Source: Castanea sativa
Taxonomy: Eukaryota > Streptophyta > Magnoliopsida > Fagales > Fagaceae
Assembly: GCF_040712315.1 (NCBI RefSeq)
Contig: NC_134020.1
Coordinates: 47,539,751 to 47,603,750 of the forward strand
DNA: 64,000 nucleotides
Direction of reading: 5' to 3'
Of this stretch, positions 33,590 to 46,885 are shown in pieces. A program made the position numbers and the translations under genes. The notes below the pieces were generated by a model, which worked only from the letters and a program-made list of their open reading frames with translations, made no database searches and was not told the DNA's origin. Position 1 is the first letter of the stretch. Each line of letters begins with the position of its first letter.

Positions 33590-34550
33590 TTGCTGTCAGG
33601 ACATATGTGGAACCTGTTATGAACATATTTCATTTAGAATTGACTAATCCTTTGACAAAACGCACTTTACTTGTAATTGGGTAGATGTAGGATGGTTTAA
33701 GTTTTCAAGCAACATTGGGTTCAAGTCAAGAGTTAAAGACATGCAAGTCTATTCAAGAATCAAGTGAAAAAGTGCTATATTTTAAAGCTCGACAGATAAC
33801 CTATCTATTGAGATTTACGAAAATCAGATTTCCAGGTCTGTTTTTCACGCATATCCAAGCTATTTGTGTAAGGTTTCTTTTATTACAACTCTAGACATAT
33901 ATAAGGATTATTTTAAGTGTTGTCAAAGGTGATGCAAAGTGATTATTCACTCAAATTATAACCGGAGACAATTTGCCCTAGTTCATCTTTTCCTTGAAGA
34001 AGCTGTTGCATTTGTACGCTGAAGGGTTTTGTAATCAATGAGCTTCTTGATCTTCATCGTGTGGGTGAACTGAAGAACTTTGCAGCCAACATCTTTCTCA
34101 AGTTGGTGTGTCAGTCACGTACTTGGGTTCATGTAAAGGAGTAAGCTGCGTACTGGAATCCGCGCATGGATTGGTTAGTCACGTACTGAGAATCTTGCAT
34201 TGAAAGGAGAGATTATCACTACATTGCAAGTCTAATTGTGTATTGAGGTAAGGGTTCAACTGTAGATTGATATAAGGTACTAGGATTCATTTACTTGTAA
34301 CCGCTTATTTTGATAGTAGTGGATTCTTGGAAATGGTAACCTTAAATTCACTTGGTGGGGTTTTGCCTTGGTGATTTTCCCCATTCGTAAACAAATCACT
34401 CATGTCAAATTTAATTTTCGCTGGATTTAATTATTTGGTGATTTGTTTGTGCTACCACGCATATCGAATGTTAAAGTAACTTAATTAATTTGCTTGGAAA
34501 ATTAATTGGTTAATTTATCCAATGGGTCAATACATTCTTGGCCTATCATT
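33590..34550 (+). mobile_element. LTR-like retrotransposon debris
   Basis: Non-coding sequence with the texture of a plant retrotransposon LTR. A GT-rich segment near 34,350-34,380 (GGTGGGGTTTTGCCTTGGTG) and CCCCATTCGTAAACAAATC precede a possible degenerate priming site TTGGCCTATCA at about 34,538. No paired LTR or internal coding region was found, so this may be a solo LTR or truncated end. Confidence 0.35.
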
Positions 34551-35109
34551 TGCATTTTTTGAAGTGATTTTGTTGTTTTCCTTTCCAAAATTTTCAATGA
34601 TATTGAATTTTTTTATTTTTAATTGAGACTTAGAATTGTTAATGTAGTTTTATTGGCATATCATTGTTGTGGAAATTCCTAATGTTGATATGAAACATAT
34701 TGATAATGAACATTTTTTATACTTATTTGTAGTGTCAAAAAGTTTTCAGTGTAGTAATTTTGTTATTTTTGCATCCCATGTGTTTGGTAAAATTTCTTTT
34801 AGAAATCTTATGCGTCTTTTCTCAAATCTGTTTTTGATTTTTATTTTGTTCATTCTATTACAAATAATAGGCATCTCCACACCATTAAATTTTTAGCTAA
34901 TTTGAGTTTTCTTGGTAAGTTTTTACTTTGTGTGTTGATCATATTTAAGGAAAAAGCCAAAAAGAGAATAAGACAAAATATGTTTCAAAAAAAATAATAA
35001 TAATAAGACAAAATATTTTTACTCTAGAGCATCATTATGCTATTAATGTTTTTATGTATAAATACTTAAGGAATTTGATTAATTCTTTATTGGAATTCCT
35101 ATTGTAGGG

Positions 35110-35460
35110 AATTTCCATGAATTCCTAAACCTGTGAGAAACAAAAATAGAGAAAAACACACGTCAAAGAAAAATAATCACACGCACAAGACAGTATTTAC
35201 GTGGTTCAGCAATTTGCCTACGTCCATAGAGTTGTAGGGATTTACTATTATCAGGGAAAAATACAAAGTGCAGCTACAGTCTTTCTCACACACAAAAATG
35301 ACAACCATAAACCCCTAATCACGAAACAGCGTTTTCTACATCCAGTGCACAGGATTCACAATAGGCTACAAAATGGGCCAAAAAATTTTCCCTCCACAAA
35401 GCCCAACACCTATTATCCTTACGTCTAGCCTCTTAAATTAATTTTTGGGAGCCTAGCAAC
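35110..35460 (-). mobile_element. Copia-type LTR fragment
   Basis: The segment TTTACGTGGTTCAGCAATTT followed by GCCTACGTCCATAGAG is, on the - strand, the GTGGACGTAGGC...CGAACCACGTAAA block found in many plant copia LTRs. No coding sequence is attached. Confidence 0.5.
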
Positions 35461-35499
35461 ATTCTTTATGGTGTCCCCTATTTGTGGTTCAAAACCCAC

Positions 35500-35503
<4 letters not shown>

Positions 35504-35583
<80 letters not shown>

Positions 35584-35584
35584 T
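35504..35584. repeat. Compound (TC)n(TA)n microsatellite
   Basis: About 54 bp of TC followed directly by about 27 bp of TA. Likely highly length-variable. Confidence 0.93.
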
Positions 35585-37300
35585 ATCGGCTGTTCAAATT
35601 AAGAATTCTCATGTGTTACTGCTTGCTCATTCCTAAGTGCTAGAGATCGTAGCAATATAATTCTCGGAATACCGAGGTCGAACCACAAGGAGCAGGGTAA
35701 ATTTAAAGACAATATAATTAAATAACAATTTGGGTGAAGAAGAAAAATATTTTTGCTTGGTGATTGTTAACAAGAATAATAATAATAAAAGCCGATTTAA
35801 ATCAATAATGTAGATACCAGGACATCAGGGTGTTTCCCTATATCGATATGAGATTCTTCGTGATCTAAGAAAATATATATTTCATAATTGATTATTCTTA
35901 TACAATTAAAAACTTATGATTCGGTTGAACTGAGACAATTCAAGAACACAGATAACCTCGATTAATAATGCAATTAGAAAAGTTTTCAGAAAAACTCATC
36001 TACTTTAAAACCTAATTTCTATTTGAAACTATTAGAAATTCATCTAAACAGTAAGAAAAACGTGATTGAACTTATTGAAAGCATGAAAGAACTAATACAT
36101 CAAAAGAAATCTAATTGAACAGTCAAATATGTTATTGATAAAATCCTAAAAAAAATCACATTGAATATTCATACCGTATAGAAGAAACATAACCCCTAGC
36201 CCTAACAAAGAGTTTAGGCTGCCATTAGAGAAAGGAAAATACAAGTTTTTTTCTGCCAAAATTCGTTCTACACAGCCTCCCTTCAAAACCCTCACGTCTA
36301 AGTGTCCAAAGAAATAAAACTTTTACTGTTTTAATTTCCGTCCAGGTTTACAGCAGTAATTTGTGAGTTAATTTTGGCCTTCAAAAAAAAAAAAAAAAAC
36401 TCAAAACTAGAAAGTTGTAGATATTTAATTCACGGTTCCAACCCATTCGGCCTTGTGTCAATTGGATTCTTGAGGAGAGAGATATGCCCAAAATACTGAT
36501 CAGTGCTCAAAATTAGATTTTTCATTTTTAGATTATGCCTCTTTGATTTCTTTCCTTATTTGAAACTTCCAATCATAGTAGATGATCCAAGCACTCCAAC
36601 TGCACCTTCTTAGACATTTAAGCATGGTCCTTTAGCTACACTTTAATTCTAGCTTGGCCTCCATTCTCGTACAAATTCATGTAAACTCATATTTCTCACA
36701 TGATTTTCTGAAAGTAAAAAACTACACACAGTGGATGACATCTTATTCAAGAAATTATGTAAAGATAAATAATAGAGACTAATGCAAATCATTGCCTAAT
36801 TATACAAATTAAGCATAGTAATAAGGAGATAACGCCCATATAAATATATAACAAGTATACACTTTAAGGCATTATCAGTTACTCTTTAAAGATTTTATTA
36901 GATGTATAGATAGTACTTTTGGTTTATGAAACATGATCAACAAAATGTGATGTTTAGATAATTATATCTAGACTATACTACAATGTCATGATGGATGGAT
37001 GGATTGATGTTATTTTACTATAAAATCTAAGTAATCATGTGGTTTACGAATTTGAAGAGTTATATTTTGCGGGATTTGTTCATATGATGAAATAAAGTTT
37101 GCTCTTTGCATTTTTTTTATTTTATATTTCCACTTTATGATATATTGATTATGATCTATTGCATAGTTATCTTTATATACTTTTTCACTTAGTTTCAATT
37201 GTGTGGAAGAAAGAGATGTAGATTTATGTTTTGGAGAAAGATATACCTATAAGTGTTGAATCGCATATATCTGTATAGTAATAAACAAGGTATACATGGT
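35585..37300. other. Non-coding repeat debris
   Basis: Begins with a phrase (GCTAGAGATCGTAGCAATAT, then CCGAGGTCGAACCACAAGG) that resembles LTRs of large plant gypsy (TAT/Ogre-like) elements, but I see no coding region, TSD or paired end. From 36,700 to 37,300 there is only AT-rich DNA. Confidence 0.3.
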
Positions 37301-37573
37301 TAGAACTTGGTCTAATAGTTCTCACATGGAAATTTTTTTTATATAAAATTTATTGCATTGTATTTTCATATACATCTCACTATAAGTAATACCCAACTAT
37401 TAAATATATTTAATTTGTTAGTTGTTGCACCACAACAATTTCGAATATAAAACATAATTTCAAATAACACATATTGACTTTAAAATATATACTCTAATAT
37501 ATTAATTCAATAATTATCCAATAAAACGTATTCATATCAAATTTTCCAGCATATCGCACGAGTTCACGACTAG
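37300..37573 (+). mobile_element. Helitron-like 3' end at the right break of PRX3 exon 2
   Basis: The insert in PRX3 ends ...GCATATCGCACGAGTTCACGACTAG and is followed at once by T of the exon-2 codon TTG. A CTAG terminus joined to T, with host sequence A|T at the matching place in PRX1/PRX2 (TCA|TTG), is the insertion rule of Helitrons. The start of this element was not identified; 37,300 is approximate. Confidence 0.5.
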
Positions 37574-38320
37574 TTGGTATAATAACAACAAACTCTTCTC
37601 TTTAATCTTTTCTTTTATTAACTCATTTACTCTAGTGAAAAAAAAAAAAAAAAAGAAAGAAGGAAACTAAAACTCGAATGCTGAAGTGTAATAAACAATG
37701 GACATTTTATTGAAAACACGGACTAATAACAGGAAGTTTTATTGAAAACAAGGACTAATAACAGTAATTAGGCCATTTTTTGATGGAGTTTGAGAGATCT
37801 AAATCTTGGAACACACTTATCCACACAAAATTTTACACTTGCAAAGACTGAGATGGTAGATTGTGATTAGGGTGTAAAAAATGTGTCAATGGTGAATATG
37901 TTTAAAAGTGATGTTAGACCCATTACAACTTATCACCTCAATTGAAGGTAAAATAATGCCTACGTAAAATAACTTAAACACCTACTTTGAAGTATCTAAA
38001 CTAAGGTTGCATTTGAGATTTGAGAAAAAGTTAGTTTATTTTTCTACATACTTTTAATAAAAAGTTTTCAATTTCAGCAAAATAAGCGGTTCTGAAATGA
38101 ACCCTAAATGTTCGTTACCTTGATTTACATGCAATACTAAAATGATGTCATCTTATAATATGATAGCTAAACTAGAAGGATAAAGTTTTTGTCAAACAAG
38201 TTAGTTTGGAAAGAATATTTTTTGACTTATTATGTGACAAGATTCATAAGATTGTACACATTTTAATTTAGTTACCTAAGTAGGTCGTGGGACTAAAAGA
38301 AAACTATGTCCTAAACCAAA

Positions 38321-38502
38321 GTGAAAAGCTAGAACTACCTTTCAACTATTGCTGAGATTTCAAATAATATTATATTGTTTGCATCACTTGCCAACTAAAA
38401 GTAAAACTAAGGTGAAAAGCTAGAACTACCTTTCAACTATTGCTGATATTTCAAATAATATTATATTGTTTGCATCACATACCAACTAAAAGTAAAATTA
38501 TG
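38321..38502. repeat. 91-bp tandem duplication where PRX3 exon 3 should begin
   Basis: Two adjacent units starting GTGAAAAGCTAGAACTACC (38,321 and 38,412) and ending in CCAACTAAAAGTAAAA. In PRX1 and PRX2 that ending is followed within 20 bp by the exon 3 acceptor; here unrelated AT-rich DNA follows. Confidence 0.88.
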
Positions 38503-39111
38503 TCATAATTTTCCATTCATTCATTTCTTTTAGTTCAATGCAAAATCCATATTAACCATTGATTAATATGGTTAATCAATGGATAATACCCTTCCACAGT
38601 TCTATCAAAATTGTAAAGGTATAGACCAAGTTCCTGTAAAAAAAAAAAAATACATCAAACCAAATCAACATGTACCTAAATATAAGCACAATCACATTGG
38701 TGATAATGATTCTTCTTCTACATTTTGACATTAGAACTGTCAATTTAAAAGAGAAATATACATTTTCAAACCAAATCAAGTAATAAAATGAAATATTTTT
38801 TAAAAAAAATTTAAAAAGACAAAATAAAAAATAAAATAAAAAGAAGATAACAAAATAAACTGTTTCTTCTTCCCATCTTTCGATCAGTACTAAACTACTA
38901 ATAATTTAATAAACCATAATTTTTGGTTTGGTTCCACAATTTCATATCAATTCAGTTAGAGAAGTTTGCTAAAAGTGGTTTTGTTTTTGGCAACACAGAG
39001 AAATGAGGGTGGGAAGGAATGGAGAGACAATATAAAAGTCGGTGCAAAGAAACAGAAAAAGAGAGGTATGAGATATTTTTAAATAAAAATAGTGTATGCT
39101 AATTTTTAGTG

Positions 39112-39362
39112 TATATATATATCAAACATGTGTGAGATATATCTTTTATTATTATTATTATAGAAATTGTGTGAGAATATCTAAATTAGACTCCTAAAAA
39201 ATGGATAAGTAGTAAAAATTTGATGGAAGGCAAAAAGTAGAAAATATATATATCAAATGTGTGTGAGATATATCTTTTTTAAAATTATAGAAATTGTGTG
39301 AGAATATCTAAATCAGACTCCTAAAAAAATGGAAAAGTAATAAAAATTTGGTGGAAGGCAGT
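39112..39362. repeat. Tandem duplication, period 131 bp
   Basis: Two units with ATCAAA-ATGTGTGAGATATATC, then AAATTGTGTGAGAATATC, GACTCCTAAAAAA and TGGAAGGCA. It lies between the lost exon 3 and exon 4 of PRX3. Confidence 0.85.
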
Positions 39363-39442
39363 AGGTGCGTTTAAAAAAATTTAAAATTTAAAATTTAAAA
39401 TAAAAATAAATAAAAAAACCCTTAATTGACAACTTGAGATTA

Positions 39443-39671
39443 GGGTCCGTTTGGATACAGCTGAAAATTGAAAACTGAAAACTGAAACTGAAACTGAAAA
39501 CTGAAAAACACTGTAGCAAAATAAATTTTTTAATGGGTAAAAAATACTGTTTATTGGCCTAAAATCACTGTTCATTGGCCAATAAACAGTGATAGGTGCG
39601 CATCCAGCAAAAAAAAAAAAAAATGGCTGAAACACAGACGCACTGCGTTTCAGCCCAATCCAAACCCATCC
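39443..39671. mobile_element. Tourist-like (PIF/Harbinger) MITE
   Basis: 229 bp with inverted ends GGGTCCGTTTGGATACAGC and, as complement of the right end, GGATGGGTTTGGATTGGGC, flanked by TTA (39,440-39,442 and 39,672-39,674). The subterminal CTGAAA repeats are typical of this family. Confidence 0.8.
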
Positions 39672-40015
39672 TTAGTAGAAGTCGCTTGTGGTTATTGTGC
39701 TATTAGTAAAGGAATCCTATATTAAACAAATTGTAATATATATGTGTTTGTGTGTATATATATATATAATCAACGGAAAAGTGGTCATATTTTGTAGGCA
39801 ATATTATATATGAGAGTTAGAGATGTATTTTTATCAGGTTATTCTTTAATTTTGTATGTACTTAATCTTAAGAATGTAAGAGTATTTTTGAACCAACGAA
39901 ACGTCCATCCTATACAAGAGAAATTTCTTAAATAGAAGTATAAATAATGAGTTGATGACATATTGTGATGAAAGAATTGCTTTAGTTTTGATATAAAGTT
40001 GGCATTCATGATTGA

Positions 40016-40410
<395 letters not shown>

Positions 40411-41839
40411 TAGATGGAATTGTGGAAAAGCTAATGATAACCCTGATGGATCAGATGCTCTTCTATATAGCTCAATTTAAATGAGGCTATTTTGTATCTG
40501 AGTTGTGTTAATTGTGTAACTAGATGGATGTTTTTTAGTGTTGCCTTTGTTCCTTGGTGTTCTTTGAATGAATATTTCATGAGCAAAAAACTTATAATGG
40601 TTGGTAGGATAAGAACATGTTATATGATGTTTTTTTCCCTATAGTATATTACTATATATCCTGATTGCTGATTGCAAAAAAACTTCTATTTGATGTTTTT
40701 TTCCCTGTAGTATATAACTATATATTTCAGATTGCATGACTTCCAGTGAAAGTACTGTTAGAAGATAAGCAGCAAAATTTCAAACATTCTCGTTCTATAC
40801 TCTCCTGTTGGATATTATATCCAGTATACGACACTAATGCATTTCCTTGAAGAAAAATTCTCTCATCTCCATTTCATGGTTCACATTAAATAATACAAAT
40901 CTAAAGTATATTCATGATATGTTTCCACCTTAAACATATGAATATTGGCTTGCTCAACAGGGTTTTCTTTTCCTAAAAACATCATCCATTAATTTCTCTT
41001 CCTCTCCCTTGGATTCACTTCCACAGAATCCAATTGGAAAATACATGGTGGATTGTGAAGAGGGTAGCTAAAGAGAAAATAATTTAGTGCAAGGATTTGG
41101 AAAGTAGATAGGGAATGGTTTGTATTCCACAACTTTACTGGTTTTCAACTTGCCATCTTGGAATTTAAGAAAAAAGTTGTGAAAATTTGTTGTGGTTATA
41201 GCATTATATGCTATAATTGATACAGGGTTACAGGGTTTGAGAGTACCTTCTGGAGAGTACTCAATGAACAAAATATATAATTTAAACAACATATTTTGGC
41301 ATGATCCAGAAGCATGAAAAACATAATTTTACAAAGAAATACTTCATCCACTTTTCAAAGAAACAGCTAATCAGAGGTAATCTAGAGATGTAATCAACCA
41401 ATTGGTAGACAAATTGTTTATAAACCAAATTGTAATTCTATTTTCAATTCATTCATCAGTTGAATTGAATAGCAAATCATAACAGATTTATATACAAGTT
41501 CATGGTGCTATACATTTTCATACCACCAACCCCTTTCCTACAAATACAAAAAAATAAATATTTGTTACAGCTTGTCATACCAACCCCAACCCAAGAATCC
41601 CACTTTGTCTTCTATACTTCTTGAAACGCTCCTAACGTTTCACTATAAATAATAAAGTGCCATTGATCCCTAAAACTAGCAGTATAACTCAAAACCACGT
41701 TTATTGCCTAAAGGCAGTTGCTTTCTGCTAAAGAAGAAGGTTCACAAAGGAATGGATGCTTTCTGAATTACGAGCTGCATAAAGCAAAGGTGTTTTAATA
41801 ACAGTTTTTGAGGGTGAATACAGGATACTCAACATGTAC

Positions 41840-42178
41840 GAACTGGTTCAGTATCATCCATTGTATTGGGAGGACAACTGGACAAAGAAGCTTCAATATT
41901 TTAGCAGCCTCTGCTGCAATTTGAACCAGCTTCAAAGCATAATGGTTGAAGATTTTGTCATTAGCTCTGGAAGCAAGAAAACACTTCTTGATATCTATCT
42001 GTCCTTATACTGAACTGGTACAGTATCATTGGCTGATATTGGGAGTATTGAAAAAGCTTCAACATTTTATGGTTACCTATTTCTGTAATTTCAACCATCG
42101 GCAACCATAAATAGTTGGAGGTTCTGTCATTAGCTATGGGAACCAGCCAAAAATTCACAATATCTATCTGCCCTTTGG
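41840..42178. repeat. Two imperfect 170-bp tandem repeats behind the TBL gene
   Basis: Units starting GAACTGGTTCAGTATCAT (41,840) and GAACTGGTACAGTATCAT (42,012) share TATTGGGAG, AAGCTTCAA-ATTTTA, GTCATTAGCT-TGG and ATATCTATCTG. They lie 196-534 bp beyond the TBL stop codon on its strand, so they may fall in its 3' UTR. Confidence 0.75.
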
Positions 42179-42373
42179 AAATTGATTTAAACTCCTTTGC
42201 TCAATGCAACTTTTGGATAGCACCCCTCTTCAACATTCTATCTAGTCTTGTTCAATGCAACTGCTACTTTAGGCAATAACTTGGGTTACTACTTTCCAAT
42301 AGGGTGAAGTTTTTGGATAAGTATTAATTTATCATGCTTATACCCATGGCAGAGAAGCTACGTTTGCTTTTAT

Positions 42374-44574
42374 TTATACTGCAGGTTTCTTCTGCAGTTC
42401 TTGATGCTGCTGTTGGTTATGTTTGAGGAGTTGAGCATATATGATCTCGTTCCATGTATCAGGAACACCAGGGAGGCACCAATGGCTGCAATCCTGGTAT
42501 CTCAAAGGCGATATTCTCTCCTCCTCTGTCAAATTCTGCTTCCTGTAAATTGATGGATGGGCATCAATCCTGAAATCACTCATTCTTGTAATGTTTAGAT
42601 AGAAGACTGGAAACTTCATCCCCCTCATTACTGACTCAAAAATCCCCAGCATACTTGGATATTCTGACAAATATGCCTCATTCTTAATTGGCACAGTCTC
42701 GTTATCACACTCCCCACCAGAATTCCATCTTCCACCTCTGTAAATGGACAAAAAGAGAATGAAGAGGCCACTTCCTCATTGATTATGGAATTTTAAAACT
42801 AAGTACACTTTTTTCATGTTCTATTTACCTAAAGTGAGAGGGAGAATAGGCCCTGAAAAATACAACAGTTTTCTGTGGATCAATGTTGGTGTCCACCCAT
42901 CTTGCCCATGTTGATAAAGCTTTCCTAAATGCCTCTTCAACACTCATTTCATCATAGGTATGGTTTCCTTCTTGATAATAATCCTTCCTGCAAGATTATT
43001 ACATTATTGTAGTTTCCAGTCTCAGTGTCCTAACATCGGGGATATAAAGAGAAAAGGTCATTGGCATTACCCTCTGGAAGTTTTCTCATGAGTCCACCAG
43101 TGCCCTGTATTGAAGATGAGAACATCTGCACCTTTGTACCTATCAGAGGATGTTTCAACCACATCAAGGCGAAGTGTTTCCTTCTTCGAACCATTCATGT
43201 CTGGCATTTCCCATTCTTGAACAAGAAATGGTGATCGGAAAAACTCCACCGAACAATTATAATCCTATATTCATACAAGTATACAACCACAAGCAATAAA
43301 TAAAACACAATGACAAAAGAGATTTCTTTCACTGTCCATGTACTTTCATTATATTTGGTTGTATTCTTGTGTATTCTCAGGTCCTAACTATTGAACATTT
43401 CAATTTCCAAACTTCACAGTATAAAACAAAATGCATGATGATCAGCGTACCTTGAATATAAAAGAATAAGAACCCTCTGACCGGAATTCATATCTACCAG
43501 AGGCTTCAAAAACTCTAGTTTTATCTTCCACCGAATTTCTAAGAATGCAAACAAGAGACTCCCACATATTCCTATTTAGAGAATCCCCAACAAAAACTAG
43601 ACGCTTTCCCCTCAACAATGCCAACATGTCCCTACCATTCAACCTGCATAACAGATTCATCTGAAATCAATCTCCCTGACCAGAAAGGGCACAAGCTAGT
43701 TTCAAAATAAAAAACAATCCAGCCAAAGCATTTTGTGTGTCATTTATATATTAGCATTCAAATACACATATAAACAGCTAAAAGAAGACGTGGGCTTTGT
43801 TGTTTAGCATGATTAATGCATAGAAAACATTTTAAACAATGCAAGACAAAGATAACAACTATGAGCTATAACTAGCTTTGACAATTACCTTGGAATACTG
43901 CAATCCTTGGGTTGCCACCTATAATTCTCATACCTATTATCTGGCCTGCCATTGAGGAAACAATTGAAAGGCTCATCTATATGAGGACAAGAACCCGGCA
44001 CATAAATAGGGTATGTATCATCTCTCACCCATTTCCCTTCAAAAACATCACAACCATTCATCATCTCCAACCAACTCCGTTTTCTTTGCTCCTCAGACAA
44101 TGCCTCGCTAAAGACCCCATCTTTCGTACCATTCTTATCTCCTCCTTTTGAGTCCATTTGCTTCTCTCCAAAATCATCTTTTCCAAATTCTTTGGAAGAA
44201 GATTGCAAACCTCCAGACAAATTCGTTGGCTTCAAACTTTCACTGGAAAAAGTGGACTCGGTGTTTGAGGGAGGAGAAAAAGGAAGGTGGGTTTGAGAGT
44301 ATGAGTTTTGCAGAGAAGAGTTAGGGAAAAGGTGAGACAAAATGGAGGAGGTGTGGAAGATGTTCTTGAACCAAGGGGAAGCGTAGCCAGAAAGGTTTAT
44401 GATAAAGAAGACAGTGAAGGCTACAAAGATAAATGTGAAGCCATAGGCAAAACCCATGGCTTTTCTTGAGATGAAAATGGGAAAGAACGAAGACTTATTA
44501 ATGTCTGGTTTTGGGGTTGAATGTGGTATTGATATTATTGTGTTTGCTGGCGACGATGATGTTGAATCTGCCAT
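42374..44574 (-). CDS. Trichome birefringence-like (TBL/DUF231) protein
   Basis: Probable Golgi O-acetyltransferase acting on cell-wall polysaccharides such as xylan or pectin; the polymer cannot be told from sequence. Exons in transcript order: 44574-43889, 43643-43451, 43264-43071, 42987-42829 and 42737-42374, all GT-AG, giving 531 residues. One membrane segment at residues about 39-63 ([17 protein letters not shown]) makes a type II anchor, followed by a Ser-rich stem. The TBL domain starts [12 protein letters not shown]. The catalytic GDS is in [15 protein letters not shown] (Ser250) and the partner motif is DCSHWCLPG (Asp493, His496). An in-frame ATG at 44,697 would add 41 residues; I chose 44,574 because family members usually have a short cytosolic tail. 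The long stem and strong N-terminal anchor fit the TBR/TBL1/TBL2 group. Confidence 0.92.
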
Positions 44575-44954
44575 TGGAGTGTGACTTAGAAACCCCAACA
44601 CACAGACAGATTGGTGAGATGCTTTTTGGAGTAAAGAACTGAAACACAAAGGGAGACAAGTACATTTAGGAGTACATGCTAACATCAGTAGTGCCATTCT
44701 TGAATAATTATTAGAATAGAAATGGTGAACAAAATGTGCATTTTTTTTCCTTGATATTTAGAATAGAGATTTTGAATCTCGTTTTGGAAGTTCTAAAAGG
44801 TGTCAGCTTATTAAGATACAAATTCTTGGTAACTTGAGGTCAAAAGAGAATGTAATTACTAATTAGTTAAGGCGAAAAAATGAAACCCAGTTTGAGGGTA
44901 ATACGAAAAGCTAGCTTTTGAGCTGCTTGCTTCCTTTGAATGTTCCCCCCTTAA

Positions 44955-45191
44955 TTGGTAACATTTTATGTCTATAAGAATCTATTCTTAGCTGCTTTCT
45001 GTTCGGTCATTAGAGAATGTAATTCGATTGCCTATATGGCTATATGGCCGTTAAATTCTCCTCTAGTTCAGTTGAGTCTTTCAATTTTAATAAGCTCAAG
45101 TCTTCCAGAAGTTTTAAGAACTGTTTGTGAGGCTATAATTCTTGCTTTGTAGTTTGAATAAAATTGAAGATTACCAACCAAAAAAAAAAAA
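44955..45191 (+). mobile_element. LINE (L1-type) 3' fragment with poly(A)
   Basis: Encodes a degraded RNase H-end motif (VIRECNSIAY) and ends TTTGAATAAAATTGAAGATT followed by a 12-bp A-run. A similar tail is at 60,225-60,398. It is 5'-truncated as usual for LINEs. Confidence 0.55.
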
Positions 45192-45550
45192 CGTCTTGGC
45201 AATTTTTCCCAATTTTTTTAATTTTTATTTCTTAGAGGAATTTTTTTTTTTTAAGGAAAAAGTCTTTATATAACCCACTACGTGGTGGTTAAACAAAATA
45301 TTCATATATATTTATAGTCACATGATATTTTTAATGAGTTATATGATTTATTTATACTACCATTTAAGAAACTTTCCCTATTTGGAATAAACATTTTGTT
45401 TGGTCCAAAACACCTCTACACCCTAGGTTAAAGTAGAAATAAAACTTGGTAAAAATACTTTTTTGACTCCCACGCCATATAAAACACTATCTACAAAATA
45501 GGACCACACTCACATTAGTTTTCAAACTCACATTCATGTCATATTATCTA

Positions 45551-46030
45551 TCTATACTATCTAAGAGAGGACTCCCCTCCTTAAAATAGACTTTTATGTG
45601 ATTTAAAAATATCTTCATTAATGAAAATTAACTTCACTTAGAAATAGGATCATAAATGTTAAATAACAAATTTTATTTTGAATTCAAAAAGAGAACTCCT
45701 AAAATTTAAGATTTTTTTTCCCTTCATGTTCATCTTTTTATCCCCTAAAATTTAGCATTTTTTTTATTCACTTTTCAATCGAATAAAAGTAAAACATCCC
45801 AATTTAAAAAATAAAAAATTAAGAGAACTCCTAAAATTTAGCATTCTTTGCGCTCATGTTCATTTTATTTTTTCAACCCAAACTTTTCCCTATAGCATTA
45901 TCACTACACTACTTTCAAAAATGAAATTACTAATACTGCTTATCTCTAAAACTTATCTTTCTTTTCTTTTCTTTTTTTTTTGTAAAGGTTTATCCTCTGA
46001 GCACGCGCAACGCGCATGCTTAGAGGATAG
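45551..46030 (+). mobile_element. Short non-autonomous Helitron
   Basis: Starts TCTATACTATCTAAGAGAGG after an A. It ends with a strong hairpin at about 45,994-46,026: arm CCTCTGAGCACGCGC, short loop, arm GCGCATGCTTAGAGG, with mismatches that are G-T wobbles. A TAG-T end follows. TC start, 3' hairpin and the A/T host site are Helitron hallmarks. No Rep/helicase code in 480 bp. Confidence 0.75.
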
Positions 46031-46529
46031 TTTAAATAATACATGTGAATGATTTTTTAACCGTGACGTGGTGGTAGCATGAAAATTCTTACAACCATGT
46101 TGCATAAAAACCTTTTTCCTATAGTATCTATACTAATCACTATTAACCTATTTGTAAAAAAGAAAAACAACTAAAAAGCCATTGTAACCCTTAAAAAATC
46201 ACAATAAAACTAAATAAAAATTATTAATAAAGTTGTGAACCATTTTAGTCCTGCTTGATAAAACTTTTAGATTTTAGCTTTTTACTTTTTGATTTTTTTT
46301 TAATCTAAAAAAACTAGCTTATTTGAAAACAAGTTAACTTTTAACTTTTTGTCACATTTTTAACAAAATTATATCCTTTATAATATTTACCAAATGGGTT
46401 CAGCTCCCCTCCCCTTAAAAAGCCTCTATCTTTTTCTTTTCTTTTTTCTTCTAATGAATGACACGTGTCAAATACACAATATGTTTGAGTTTGGTATCTA
46501 AACAAATACATTATCTAAATTTATTGATA

Positions 46530-46885
46530 CTAGTAAGTTACCCGTGTGATGCATGAATAATTTTGTGATATATTTTATACAAGACAGTTTTGAATGATGT
46601 TTTACATATATTATAAAGAAAAAATAATTTAAATTAGAGTAAAGAAACATATACATTTTGAGATATTAAAAATTAGTTTAGTAGTTTCATTGCATATTTG
46701 TAGCATTCTCAATGTAAGATTAATTTTTAAAAAATCATAAAACTAAAGATAAATGCAAAAGAGTAACGGAGCCATGAAAATAAACTGATTTGTGTTATAT
46801 TCCATGTTTCATACAATGAAATGAAAGTATGTTCAACTCTCTTACTGTCTTCTATTCATCGATAGTGTGACATTAAGACATGATG
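46530..46885 (-). mobile_element. Helitron-like repeat, inverted partner of 27,305-27,661
   Basis: Collinear in reverse complement with 27,305-27,661, including AGAGTAAAGAAACATATACA, TTTGAGATATTAAAAATTAG and ATGTTTTACATATATTATAAAG-like blocks. On the - strand it ends CACACGGGTAACTTACTAG|T. The 5' end on the right was not found. Confidence 0.6.
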
